NCBI GenBank assembly: GCA_033765145.1
Contig: JANRIH010000038.1
Coordinates: 124,001 to 188,000 of the forward strand
Source of the DNA: JAGVSR01 sp033765145
Lineage (GTDB): Bacteria > Pseudomonadota > Alphaproteobacteria > Rhizobiales > Hyphomicrobiaceae
Length of the DNA: 64,000 nucleotides
Reading direction: 5' to 3'
In this document: in pieces, positions 36,309 to 45,187 of the stretch
How positions within the stretch are numbered: the first letter of the stretch is position 1
How the letters are laid out: the number at the start of each line of letters is the position of its first letter
The notes under the pieces: model-generated
What the model was told of the DNA's origin: nothing
What the model saw: only the letters and a program-made list of their open reading frames with translations
Database searches by the model: none
Position numbers and translations under genes: made by a program

Positions 36309-38435
36309 ATGTCGAGCCTGCTCGCAAGGAAGACTTGGACACGCCGCGCGCTGATCGCGTGTGCGGCGTGTCTCGCGCTGGTGGTCACGGCCGTAGCGGG
36401 CGTCGCGATCGCGAAGCGTGTGCTTGGCCCCGTGCCAGTCGAGAATGCGGACGCGGTCTCGACCATCGTCCTCGATCGTCATGGCAAGCTGCTCCGCGCC
36501 TTCACGACGCCGGATGGGCGCTGGCGGCTGCCGGTCGAGCCGGAAGATATCGATCCGCGCTACTTCGCGATATTGAAGGCGTTCGAGGATCGCCGGTTCG
36601 AGGATCACGGCGGTGTTGATTTCTATGGCCTGGGTCGCGCTGTCACGCAGGCCGTCGAGCACGGCCGTCTCGTCTCGGGTGGCTCGACCATCACCATGCA
36701 GGTCGCGCGGCTCTTGGAAGCGCGTCACGACAAGACGGCGATCGGCAAACTCCGCCAGATGGTGCGCGCCTGGCAGCTCGAAGAACAGCTCTCGAAACGC
36801 CAGATCATGACGCTCTATCTGCGCATGGCGCCATTTGGCGGAAACATTGAAGGCGTTCGCGCCGCCTCGCTCGCCTACTTCGGAAAGGAGCCGGCGCGCT
36901 TGTCGATCGGTGAGGCGGCACTTCTCGTGGCGCTCCCGCAGTCACCAGAAACGCGCCGGCCGGACCGCAACTGGAAAGCGGCCGAGCGCGCCCGTGGCCG
37001 CGTCCTCGACCGGGCGTTCGAGGCGGGCGTGATCTCGGCTGCCGAGCGTGACCGCGCCAAGGGCGAAGCCGTGCCCAAGGGACGGCGCGATTTCCCGAAG
37101 CGCGCCCCCCATCTTTCGGAGCGCGAAGTCGCGGGCGATCCGAGCCGCAAGGTGCATCGCCTGACACTCGATGGCGATTTGCAAGGCGCGCTCGAAGCGC
37201 TGTTGTCGGACCAGACCCCGCTCCTGGGCGAGAAGCTCTCGGCCGCGATCCTCGCCGTCGACAACAAGACCGGCGAGGTGCTGGCGCACGTCGGCTCGCC
37301 CGGCTATCTCGATGCGACGCGCCAGGGCGCAATCGACATGACGGACGCCGTGCGCTCGCCCGGCTCGACGCTGAAACCGCTGATTTATGGCCTGGCATTC
37401 GAATCCGGCCTCGCCCATCCCGAAACGCTGATCGAGGATCGCCCGACGCGCTTCGGCGCCTACCGGCCCGAGAATTTCGACGAGGAGTTCCACGGCACCG
37501 TGACGGTTCGGGAAGCGCTCGGACTGTCGCTGAACGTGCCGGCAGTCAAGGTCCTGTCGGCTCTCGGTCCGGCGACGTTGACGAGCCGTCTGAAGCGCGC
37601 GGGCGTCGACGCCGAACTACCACTTTACGCTCAACCGTCCCTTGCTGTCGGTCTCGGTGGCATCGGCATGAAGCTCTCGTCCCTCGCGACGCTCTATGTC
37701 GCGCTCGCCCGCGGTGGCGATCCGGTCCCGCTTGGCTGGCACGCCGAGAAAATCCTTGGCGCGACGCACGCGCCGAACGCGCGCGATGCCCTCGCGCGTC
37801 GCCTGTTGTCGCCTGTCGCGGCCTGGTACGTTAGCGACATTCTGAAAGATGCGCCGGCACCTCTGAATGCGAAGAGCGGCCGGCTCGCCTACAAGACCGG
37901 CACATCCTACGGCTATCGGGACGCTTGGGCCGCCGGCTACGATGGACGGCATACGATCGCCGTTTGGGTCGGTCGCCCCGACGGTGCTTCTGTGCCGGGA
38001 CTCATGGGCCGCATCGCAGCAGCCCCGATCCTGTTCGACGCCTTCCAGCGGATTTCAGAACGCCGCGCGCCGCTCGCGCCCATGCCGAGAGGCGTCATGA
38101 AGGTCGCGGGCGCAGATCTGCCGCCGCCCTTGAAGCGCTTCCGCGACGGCTATGAAGCCGTCACCACCTCGGGCGCCTTCGTCACCGCCGCGCCGCTGAT
38201 CGCATTCCCGCCCGACCGGTCCGAACTCGACGTCTCTGAACGCGGTGACGAGCCGATCGTGCTCAAGGCCGAGGGCGGCGCGCTGCCTTTGACCTGGCTC
38301 GTCGATGGCGCACCGATCGGCGTCGATGGCCGGGTACGTGAAATCGAATGGACCCCGCCCGGTCGTGGCTTCGTCAAGCTGCAGGTCATCGACGCCAACG
38401 GCGAAGTGGACCGCGTGACGGTGAGGCTCCGATAG
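36309..38435 (+). CDS. pbpC: Penicillin-binding protein 1C
   Basis: A 708-residue bifunctional peptidoglycan synthase with one N-terminal membrane helix (about 14-36). The transglycosylase has FEDRRFEDHGGVD, GGSTITMQVARL and LRMAPFGGNIEGVRAA. The transpeptidase has the SxxK serine in SPGSTLKPLIYG, SLN in LSLNVPAV and KTGTSYGYRDAW. A C-terminal beta domain of about 90 residues (BiPBP_C) ends in VDRVTVRLR. It is coupled to the alpha-2-macroglobulin gene, whose product is thought to protect the periplasm when the wall is breached, with PbpC repairing it. Confidence 0.95.
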   Translation: MSSLLARKTWTRRALIACAACLALVVTAVAGVAIAKRVLGPVPVENADAVSTIVLDRHGKLLRAFTTPDGRWRLPVEPEDIDPRYFAILKAFEDRRFEDHGGVDFYGLGRAVTQAVEHGRLVSGGSTITMQVARLLEARHDKTAIGKLRQMVRAWQLEEQLSKRQIMTLYLRMAPFGGNIEGVRAASLAYFGKEPARLSIGEAALLVALPQSPETRRPDRNWKAAERARGRVLDRAFEAGVISAAERDRAKGEAVPKGRRDFPKRAPHLSEREVAGDPSRKVHRLTLDGDLQGALEALLSDQTPLLGEKLSAAILAVDNKTGEVLAHVGSPGYLDATRQGAIDMTDAVRSPGSTLKPLIYGLAFESGLAHPETLIEDRPTRFGAYRPENFDEEFHGTVTVREALGLSLNVPAVKVLSALGPATLTSRLKRAGVDAELPLYAQPSLAVGLGGIGMKLSSLATLYVALARGGDPVPLGWHAEKILGATHAPNARDALARRLLSPVAAWYVSDILKDAPAPLNAKSGRLAYKTGTSYGYRDAWAAGYDGRHTIAVWVGRPDGASVPGLMGRIAAAPILFDAFQRISERRAPLAPMPRGVMKVAGADLPPPLKRFRDGYEAVTTSGAFVTAAPLIAFPPDRSELDVSERGDEPIVLKAEGGALPLTWLVDGAPIGVDGRVREIEWTPPGRGFVKLQVIDANGEVDRVTVRLR

Positions 38436-38510
38436 CGGCCATCGGCCTCGTTGAGAAGCCCGGCCGACCGTGCTTGCGTCCCGCAGACACGGGCAGGGGG
38501 CGCGGTGCCG

Positions 38511-39608
38511 ATGCATGATGAGGAACACGCCAGGATCCCACACGCGCGGCCACCGCGAAGATGCCTCCCCGCATTTTGTCTGATCTCGGTCGTTTTCCTC
38601 GCATCTTGCGGCGGACGCACGTCCGAAGAACTGCCGGCGATCGGCGCCGACAAATCAGCGACGTCGGTCTCCGGCATATCGTCCGGTGCCTACATGGCCG
38701 GCCAATTCCAGATGGCACACGCGAAGAGCGTGATCGGTGCGGCGATCATCGCTGGCGGACCCTACGGCTGCGCCGAAAGCGCGTTCTCCGGAATGGTCAT
38801 GGGCCCGGCCGCAACCATGCTCAACGCCTCGAAGGCGGTCAGCGGCTGCATGTTGAATGCGATGGCCATGTGGGGCGTGCCTGATGCGTCGGCGCTCGCG
38901 CGCAATGCTGAGCGCCTAGCCGAACGCGGCGACATCGATCCCTTGGACGACGTCAAATCCGATCGCGTCTATCTCTTCTCCGGCACCGCGGATCGCATCG
39001 TGATGCCCGCGATCGTCGCCGCCGCGCGCGATTTCTATCGCCGGATCGGCGTGCCCGATGCGAATGTGCGCTTCGTCTCCGACATGCCGGCCGGACACGC
39101 ATTCGTCACGGAAAGTGCCGGCGGCGCATGCGGCTTGTCCGGCGAGCCCTACGTCGTCGATTGCGACTACGATCAAGCGCGCGAAGTGCTGACCCACATC
39201 TATGGACCACTTTCGCCACCGGCTGCCGCGCTGGCCGGAGTATTCCGCCTCTTCGACCAGCGGCCCTATACGTCGGACTATTTCGACGACGCTGGGCTCT
39301 CTGACGCGGGCGTCGTCTACATCCCCGATGCCTGCCTTGGCGGTGGCTGCCGGGTGCACATCGCCTATCACGGCTGCGCACAGTCGCGCGAAATGGTCGG
39401 CGACGCCTTCGTCAGGGGTGCGGGATATGCTCGGTGGGCCGATACAAATCGCATTGTCGTCCTGTTCCCCCAAGCCAAGAAGTCGGCCTCCAATCCGCAG
39501 GGCTGCTGGGATTGGTGGGGCTACACGAGCGCGGATTTCCTGAAGAAGCGTGCCCCCCAGATCGTGGCCGTGAGCCGGATGCTGGACCGCCTCGCGGGGA
39601 AGCCGTGA
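38511..39608 (+). CDS. Secreted polyhydroxyalkanoate depolymerase-like lipoprotein
   Basis: A 365-residue alpha/beta-hydrolase. The ATG at 38511 gives an N-terminal signal with a lipobox FLASC, so the mature protein is probably a lipoprotein; an upstream in-frame start has no signal shape. The lipase box is GISSGAYMA (serine nucleophile). The likely acid is in FSGTADRIV and the histidine in MPAGHAF. Paired cysteines (GACGL..VDC, ACLGGGC, HGCAQ) suggest disulfides. It matches the short-chain extracellular PHA/PHB depolymerase type 2 family. Substrate is inferred; other esters are possible. Confidence 0.82.
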   Translation: MHDEEHARIPHARPPRRCLPAFCLISVVFLASCGGRTSEELPAIGADKSATSVSGISSGAYMAGQFQMAHAKSVIGAAIIAGGPYGCAESAFSGMVMGPAATMLNASKAVSGCMLNAMAMWGVPDASALARNAERLAERGDIDPLDDVKSDRVYLFSGTADRIVMPAIVAAARDFYRRIGVPDANVRFVSDMPAGHAFVTESAGGACGLSGEPYVVDCDYDQAREVLTHIYGPLSPPAAALAGVFRLFDQRPYTSDYFDDAGLSDAGVVYIPDACLGGGCRVHIAYHGCAQSREMVGDAFVRGAGYARWADTNRIVVLFPQAKKSASNPQGCWDWWGYTSADFLKKRAPQIVAVSRMLDRLAGKP

Positions 39609-39712
39609 CGGGGCTTTGACTGTGATCAAGCGCGGGAGTATCGACGCGTCTACGTTGCGGCCCGGGAATTCGACAGGTGGGGCGGGAACCGCGGGCACGA
39701 GGGGAGAGACGT

Positions 39713-40702
39713 ATGAATTCCGTCGATGCGATGTCGGCTGCGGCGCAGGCGATCCTTTGGCCGGCCGCATCGGGAAGTCGTGTGCAAGGGCCGCCTCGCA
39801 GATGGCTTCGCGGAATCGAGATGGCGATAGCCATGCTCTCGGCAATCACGCTCGTCGCGACGGTGTCGGATAATCTTGCAGCGCCGCGGGACGGAAGCGA
39901 CGGCGCGGGAGGCCCCGCAGAACGCGCAGACAGAGCACCGGGCGAAGCGGTGCCGGCGTGGGCTCCTTCGCGCGAATGGACGGTCGGCGCCTATCTGGGC
40001 TCGCCCTACACGTACGACAGCGACGTCAAGATCACCAAACCGGGCACGCACGACTTCACTGTGAAAGATGTCGAATGGTTCGGGCAGCCGTTCACGAACC
40101 CGATCTACTACGGCGTCCGCGTTTCGCGCTGGTTCGAGGGCGGGCGGACGGGGGCGATGCTCGACTTCACGCATTCGAAGGCGATCTCGCGCCGCGACCA
40201 GGAGGCGAAGTTCGAAGGCACCTATGACGGCAAGCCCGCACCCGAGAAGGCGTTGATCGGCGACGTGTTCAAGAAGCTCGAGGCGAGCCACGGCCACAAC
40301 ATGCTGACGTTGAACGGCCTCGTGCGGCTGCCGAGCCTCTCGTGGCGCTTTTCGCCTTATGTCGGGCTCGGCGCGGGCATCAATCTTCCCCACTCCGAGG
40401 TGCACGTCGTGACCGAGCCGTCGCGCACCTACGAATACCAGATGACGGGCCCCGTCGGCCAAGCCTTGGTCGGCCTCGAAGTGCGCCTCGCGCGGACGAG
40501 CTATTTCCTCGAGTACAAGTTCTCGCTCGCCGACTACTGGATGCCGTTGTCCGGCCGCGACGGTTACATCCTGCCCTACGACCTCTGGCTCCAGATCCAG
40601 CGCTGGTGGAATGGCGACGAGCCCCGCGACGGCTGGGCCGCGACACGCTTGACGAGCCACCAGGTGATCGGCGGGTTGAGCGTGCGCGTTGCCGCGCCGT
40701 GA
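39713..40702 (+). CDS. Outer-membrane beta-barrel, lipid A oxidase LpxQ-like
   Basis: A 329-residue protein. The ATG at 39713 follows GGGGAGAG. A hydrophobic stretch at about 35-55 preceded by arginines acts as signal sequence. The mature part (from about 85) shows alternating beta-strand pattern: WTVGAYLGSPY, YYGVRVSRWF, GAMLDFTHSKAI, LTLNGLVRLP, FSPYVGLGAGINLPH, YQMTGPVGQALVGLE and FLEYKFSLADYW. This strand order resembles LpxQ of Rhizobium, which oxidises the lipid A glucosamine to aminogluconate. Assignment to LpxQ is by remembered resemblance; a general porin-family barrel remains possible. Confidence 0.68.
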   Translation: MNSVDAMSAAAQAILWPAASGSRVQGPPRRWLRGIEMAIAMLSAITLVATVSDNLAAPRDGSDGAGGPAERADRAPGEAVPAWAPSREWTVGAYLGSPYTYDSDVKITKPGTHDFTVKDVEWFGQPFTNPIYYGVRVSRWFEGGRTGAMLDFTHSKAISRRDQEAKFEGTYDGKPAPEKALIGDVFKKLEASHGHNMLTLNGLVRLPSLSWRFSPYVGLGAGINLPHSEVHVVTEPSRTYEYQMTGPVGQALVGLEVRLARTSYFLEYKFSLADYWMPLSGRDGYILPYDLWLQIQRWWNGDEPRDGWAATRLTSHQVIGGLSVRVAAP

Positions 40703-40721
40703 AACGGCGGGCCATGGCAAA

Positions 40722-43355
40722 TCATCGCCCGGACAGCATCTCGACGATCGAGTTGAGCGTGCAGCTGTTGCGGTAGAGCGTCCGGGCAGCGCTAGGCTCG
40801 CCGTCAGCCTTCATGTCCATTGCCCGCGGTCCTCGCGGATCGCCGACAAGAGATTCGACGACCCGGTAAGTCGGCTCCGAGATCGTCCATCCGAGTGGCA
40901 GCGAAAAGTGGTCCTGGTCGAGCACGATCAACCGTGCTTTCCAATTTGTGTCGTGGCACACGAAGGGTCGAGGTGGCTTTTCTGCGCTCACTTCCGCTTG
41001 CTGCACGGCACGCCGCGCAAGCTGTGTGCGGACGGCGAGCAGCGTCGTCACGGGCGAGATGGCATGCAGCAGACCGTCACCGTCGACAACCGAGTAGTCC
41101 TCTCCCGGGGGGCCGTCGGTCAGGATCAGAAGCTTCGGATCAATGAGCGCAACCTGTCCGTCAGCGAGCGTGTAGGGAACGTGACCGTGCTCGTCGTCCG
41201 TGCTCGAGGAGACTGGCGTTGGCGGCCGAACCGCGCTCCCGACCGCCGCAATTGGCTCGCTGATCTGCCGGTAGAGATCGAGCGCGGTCGAGGCGCCCGA
41301 AGCATCGGCATAGCCCCCGTCGACGAGGTTCCACCATCGCTTTCCATCGGGCTCGACGATCATAGCTGGCATGACCGCCGGGAACCGCGCACTCGTCACG
41401 GCCGCGCCGATGAGGCTGACGCAGGTCTTCCGGCCCTTGTCACTCGATTTCGTAAGCTCTCGAAACGACGTGACGGTCCGGTCACCAGACTTGCCAAGCG
41501 GAAATGGGGCGAACGCGACGCGATAGCCGGTTTCGGCCCATGTTGCATTGAGTACGAGTGCCGGATACTGCTTCGAAGTCCAGTGCGTCTCGAAATCCTG
41601 GCTGAGAATCCGAGACGCACGCTCGATCGCGCGTTGACCGTCGAAGACGGGCCGCGTTGCAAAGACGAGATCACCGACCGGAGACGCGCAGACGGGCTCG
41701 TAGGGCCGGACGCGCGGCAGCGGCAGCATCCGATCGGCGGCCTTGACGAAGCTGCATTCGAGCGCCTCGGCGCGTCCGTTGAACCTCAGCCATCTCGTGT
41801 CGTGAATGTCCGGGCTGCAGGAGACATTGTCCGAAAGGCCGGCCGGGTCCGGGCTCGATGTCGAGACGGGACCGCTCTGGCCCCCGGGTTCCGGCATCAG
41901 ACCAACGAGGTCGATCACCGCTTGCCCGAACCAGATGAAGACCTGCTGAATGGTCTCCGCGATCATCAGGACGAGCTTCAACAGGACTTCCGGCACGGTG
42001 ACCAGAAGTGGCGCGGACAAATGATCCTGCAGCAGAACTCCTGCCACGTGCCCTCCCGGCTTCAATGCGTCACCTGAAGCACCTTTGCAGAAGCGTGCCA
42101 GCGCAGGTTCGGAGATGAGCTTGTGCCGCTCGACGGCAGCCTGCAACTCGGCATGCACGACCGTGGCGCCGAGCGCGCCGCCCGAAACCGCGCTTACGGC
42201 GAAGACATGTCGCGCGAAACTCGGACAAGTCTCCTGCAGTTTCGTCGTCAGGGCTGCGATGCCTGCCGCTGCGTAGATGCCCCCGCCCTGTGCCGCCACG
42301 ATGAAGACGGGGTAGGGCCTGTTCCCATCTTTCTGGAACGCCTCGATGTCGCTCTTGCGCGCGTTGAGCCATTTGTTCCAGTCGCTCTTGAGACCGGTCA
42401 TCGAACTGGCTTGATGCGATGCCCCGACATCTGGAGGCCCCTTCGATTGGCTCCACTGAACCAAACCGACGATGAAAACGACGGACGCGAGCGACAGCAA
42501 GATCGGCCAGTTGACGCGGCGAGAGAAGTTCCCGACGACGGTCAAGAGTGTCACCGTCACCGCCAGCGTCGAGCCGATGACAGCGATCGGTCCGAGTGCC
42601 TTGCTGAGATAGTCGAGGATATCGGGAAATACCTGTTGGAGCGCGAACGGCAGAGCGAGAATGCCGATCACCACGACCACGACGCTCTTGGGGAGTGCCA
42701 AGGCGGATGTGGCCCATTCCAGACTCGCGACGTCCAACCGTTGGACGCGGAACAAGCCCACGCGAGTTGCGAAAATCGTCAACAAGCCGCGATTGTGGAA
42801 CCACAGGCCGACACCCATGACGATGGCCAGGACGACCGCGCCAAAGGCGAACACGATGCTGCGCCATAGGTAGAGCGTCGGCTCCATGAGGCTTGTTTCC
42901 AGCCCGGCGTCTCGGGTCGCGGCGGTCAAAGTGTCGAAGTTTTGCTGCAGAACGGACTTCGCGCAAACGCCGGCGACGGCGAGTCCGAGGAACGGGACCA
43001 TGGCAAAGATGGCTGCATAGAGATCCCTGAGATCGAGCGCCCATCTGTCTGCCTTGAGTGCCTCGGTCGAGGTGTAGACGTAGTCGCCGCCATAACCCTC
43101 GATCGACTTGCGCACCGAGATCCAGTTCGAGATGTAGGATCGATGGATGACGATCGACAGAAAGACGAATGCGATCGTGCCGAAAAGGATCATCGGCAGA
43201 TGTCCGGGCTTCAGAACGTACAAGACGGTCTCGTGCACCTGGCCTGCCGACCAGCAGATCGCGAGGTAGACGACGGCCAGAATGAGCGGCAGGCTCGAGA
43301 TCTGCTGCACGGCGTGCAAGACCGCCCAGGTTTGCGTCTTGAATGTCACGAACAT
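40722..43355 (-). CDS. Multi-TM membrane protein with patatin-like phospholipase domain
   Basis: An 877-residue protein; the ATG at 43355 is preceded by GGGGGCGCC. About seven membrane helices fall within residues 20-300 (roughly 20-36, 54-71, 112-132, 165-185, 224-243, 255-275 and 284-301). Residues 347-700 form a cytosolic patatin domain: oxyanion-hole QGGGIYAAAG (356-365), nucleophile S391 in SAVSGGALG, where the first Gly of GxSxG is Ala, and the dyad aspartate D679 in VDGGYADASG. A hydrophobic insert at 448-487 may dip into the membrane. Patatins hydrolyse phospholipids, and CapV-type members are toxic effectors in CBASS immunity. It follows the NUDIX-macro gene by 16 bp, forming an operon. 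Base composition looks slightly less GC-rich than the flanks. Confidence 0.87.
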   Translation of the reverse strand: MFVTFKTQTWAVLHAVQQISSLPLILAVVYLAICWSAGQVHETVLYVLKPGHLPMILFGTIAFVFLSIVIHRSYISNWISVRKSIEGYGGDYVYTSTEALKADRWALDLRDLYAAIFAMVPFLGLAVAGVCAKSVLQQNFDTLTAATRDAGLETSLMEPTLYLWRSIVFAFGAVVLAIVMGVGLWFHNRGLLTIFATRVGLFRVQRLDVASLEWATSALALPKSVVVVVIGILALPFALQQVFPDILDYLSKALGPIAVIGSTLAVTVTLLTVVGNFSRRVNWPILLSLASVVFIVGLVQWSQSKGPPDVGASHQASSMTGLKSDWNKWLNARKSDIEAFQKDGNRPYPVFIVAAQGGGIYAAAGIAALTTKLQETCPSFARHVFAVSAVSGGALGATVVHAELQAAVERHKLISEPALARFCKGASGDALKPGGHVAGVLLQDHLSAPLLVTVPEVLLKLVLMIAETIQQVFIWFGQAVIDLVGLMPEPGGQSGPVSTSSPDPAGLSDNVSCSPDIHDTRWLRFNGRAEALECSFVKAADRMLPLPRVRPYEPVCASPVGDLVFATRPVFDGQRAIERASRILSQDFETHWTSKQYPALVLNATWAETGYRVAFAPFPLGKSGDRTVTSFRELTKSSDKGRKTCVSLIGAAVTSARFPAVMPAMIVEPDGKRWWNLVDGGYADASGASTALDLYRQISEPIAAVGSAVRPPTPVSSSTDDEHGHVPYTLADGQVALIDPKLLILTDGPPGEDYSVVDGDGLLHAISPVTTLLAVRTQLARRAVQQAEVSAEKPPRPFVCHDTNWKARLIVLDQDHFSLPLGWTISEPTYRVVESLVGDPRGPRAMDMKADGEPSAARTLYRNSCTLNSIVEMLSGR

Positions 43356-43371
43356 TGGCGCCCCCTGTGGA

Positions 43372-44958
43372 TCAAGCGGACGGGCTCGACGTGGCGGGCC
43401 CAGGTGGCGCGCCCGACGGCGCCGATGGAGGGGTCACTCCTGATCCTGAACCGCCGGCGGCGCTTCCTGTCCTGGTTCGATCCACCAGCTCCAGCCGCTC
43501 ATGGGTCGTCATGATCCGCTCGCAGATCTCTTGCTCGAGCGGCGTATACGCAAGGAAGTAGACCTTCTCCACTGACCTGTCCGCCGTCTCGGTGAAATGC
43601 TTGACCGCAGTGGCGATGAGCGCCTGGCACACCGGCCGAAGCCCCAGTCCGACATCGTCGCCGGCACCATAGAGCGGCAGCAGAACCGATCGATACGGAG
43701 TGCGAGACGACCGTGAGCGAAACCACGACCGCGGATTGATGGAGAGGCCCGCCGCCTTGTTGAGTTCCTCGCATTCGCAGAGCGTCCGCTGGACGCATTC
43801 TTTGAGAATGTCGACGTCCGTATCGAGCCAGCCGACACCGTCCTTGCCTTCACGGACTTTCACCGCAGCCGCGTGAATGATTTTTTTGACGTTGTAGGGC
43901 GGCGAGGCAAGTGCGCCTGAGGTGGTGACGATGACATGGCCAGTCGCGAGCTCTCGTCCCGCGATGAGCTGCCGGTGAAGCGCCTTCTGGATGGTGTCGT
44001 CAGCGATGTCGTTCCAGGCGTCCCGAACGGCGCCGAGTGTTCGGATGCGCGCCGAAAGAGTTCGGCCGAACATGCGGTCCATCAAAAAGTAGGTGTTCTC
44101 CGAGTTGCCCCAGACGTCGATGTCTCGGGCCTGACCGATGTCGCCCTGGAAGTAGCCCACGATCTTGCCGGTCGATCGGCCGTTGGGGTCGAGAACATTG
44201 AACTCCCGGAGCAGCACGTTTTTGTCGCGCGGCGAGGAAAGGGTCTGCAACTTGTTCGTTTGGAACCAGAAACCACCGATGATGACTTTGGGGTCCTTGA
44301 ATTCACGATCCCGAAGCTTCTGAAGGAATTCGTCCCGTTGGAAGGGCTTCAATCGGATGCTCTCGCCCTCCTTGGCGTTTCCGCCACCCGTTCCCTGCGG
44401 GTCTTTGGATGCAATCTCGACATAGAAGAGGTGGACACGTTCAGACGAGCCACCCGGCGAGGAGTAGAACGTAGCGATCCGTTCGACGCCGCGGGGGAGG
44501 TTGGTTTTTGGATCGTACTCGATGTCGTGTCCTGTCTCCTCCCTGACTTCGCGGATGAGGCATTCGACGATCGTTTCCGGGCTCTTGACCATCCCGGCCG
44601 CCGTTTCGATGAGTGGTGCGACGGGCGTGGCGCCCAACTCGACCGCCTCCCATTTCAGGATGGGCGGCCGGTACTGTTCGACGAGCAGAACGTTCCCCGT
44701 CGTACGATTGTAGATGAACGCAGCCACCGCCTCGGGCCGCTCGAACGAAACGAACGGCGTTTCGCTGATGTAGTCATCGCTGCCGTTGGTCGCATTCCAT
44801 TCTTCTCTGAGAACGACGGCATCGATCGAGAAGCGATCATGCCGCCAGATATTCTGCGTTCGCCGGATTTCCCGGGCGGTGTCGGGCATCCGCGTCGGTC
44901 TGACGGCGTCGACTTCAGGATGAACCTTTTTCGGTGACCAATCGAAGGAATCAGACAC
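43372..44958 (-). CDS. NUDIX hydrolase-macro domain fusion protein
   Basis: A 528-residue cytosolic protein. The GTG at 44958 has GGAGG six bases upstream; a TTG ten codons earlier lacks one. The N-terminal NUDIX domain (about 35-195) resembles ADP-ribose pyrophosphatases. Its Nudix box is complete, starting AAGMVKSPETIVE and ending REVREETGHD (121-145). A macro domain follows (about 265-480): FQGDIG, VWGNSENT at the ligand loop where NAAN is usual, TSGAL, KKIIHAAAV and a phosphate-loop LPLYGAGDDVGLG. The C-terminus is a Gly/Pro/Ser-rich tail of about 35 residues. Both domains bind ADP-ribose-type nucleotides. It is the first gene of an operon with the patatin protein, suggesting it senses, makes or clears the nucleotide that controls the phospholipase (inference). 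Confidence 0.85.
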   Translation of the reverse strand: MSDSFDWSPKKVHPEVDAVRPTRMPDTAREIRRTQNIWRHDRFSIDAVVLREEWNATNGSDDYISETPFVSFERPEAVAAFIYNRTTGNVLLVEQYRPPILKWEAVELGATPVAPLIETAAGMVKSPETIVECLIREVREETGHDIEYDPKTNLPRGVERIATFYSSPGGSSERVHLFYVEIASKDPQGTGGGNAKEGESIRLKPFQRDEFLQKLRDREFKDPKVIIGGFWFQTNKLQTLSSPRDKNVLLREFNVLDPNGRSTGKIVGYFQGDIGQARDIDVWGNSENTYFLMDRMFGRTLSARIRTLGAVRDAWNDIADDTIQKALHRQLIAGRELATGHVIVTTSGALASPPYNVKKIIHAAAVKVREGKDGVGWLDTDVDILKECVQRTLCECEELNKAAGLSINPRSWFRSRSSRTPYRSVLLPLYGAGDDVGLGLRPVCQALIATAVKHFTETADRSVEKVYFLAYTPLEQEICERIMTTHERLELVDRTRTGSAAGGSGSGVTPPSAPSGAPPGPATSSPSA

Positions 44959-45187
44959 GCAACGCCTCCGCAACTCACGCCTATGCAATTGCAGGTAGTA
45001 TTGCGGGCGGCCGCCCCTTGGACCAGGGTCCGGAATGGAATGTTGTTCCGTTGTGCTCGGATCGTCACACGTCGGGACGGTTGCGAAAGTGCATCGAGCC
45101 TACGACCGATCCTGGCACTTGGCCGTAGAATGCAGTTGCCAGTTGGATCGGCGTCAGGGACCTCTCGGCAAGGACGTGATCGCTGGC

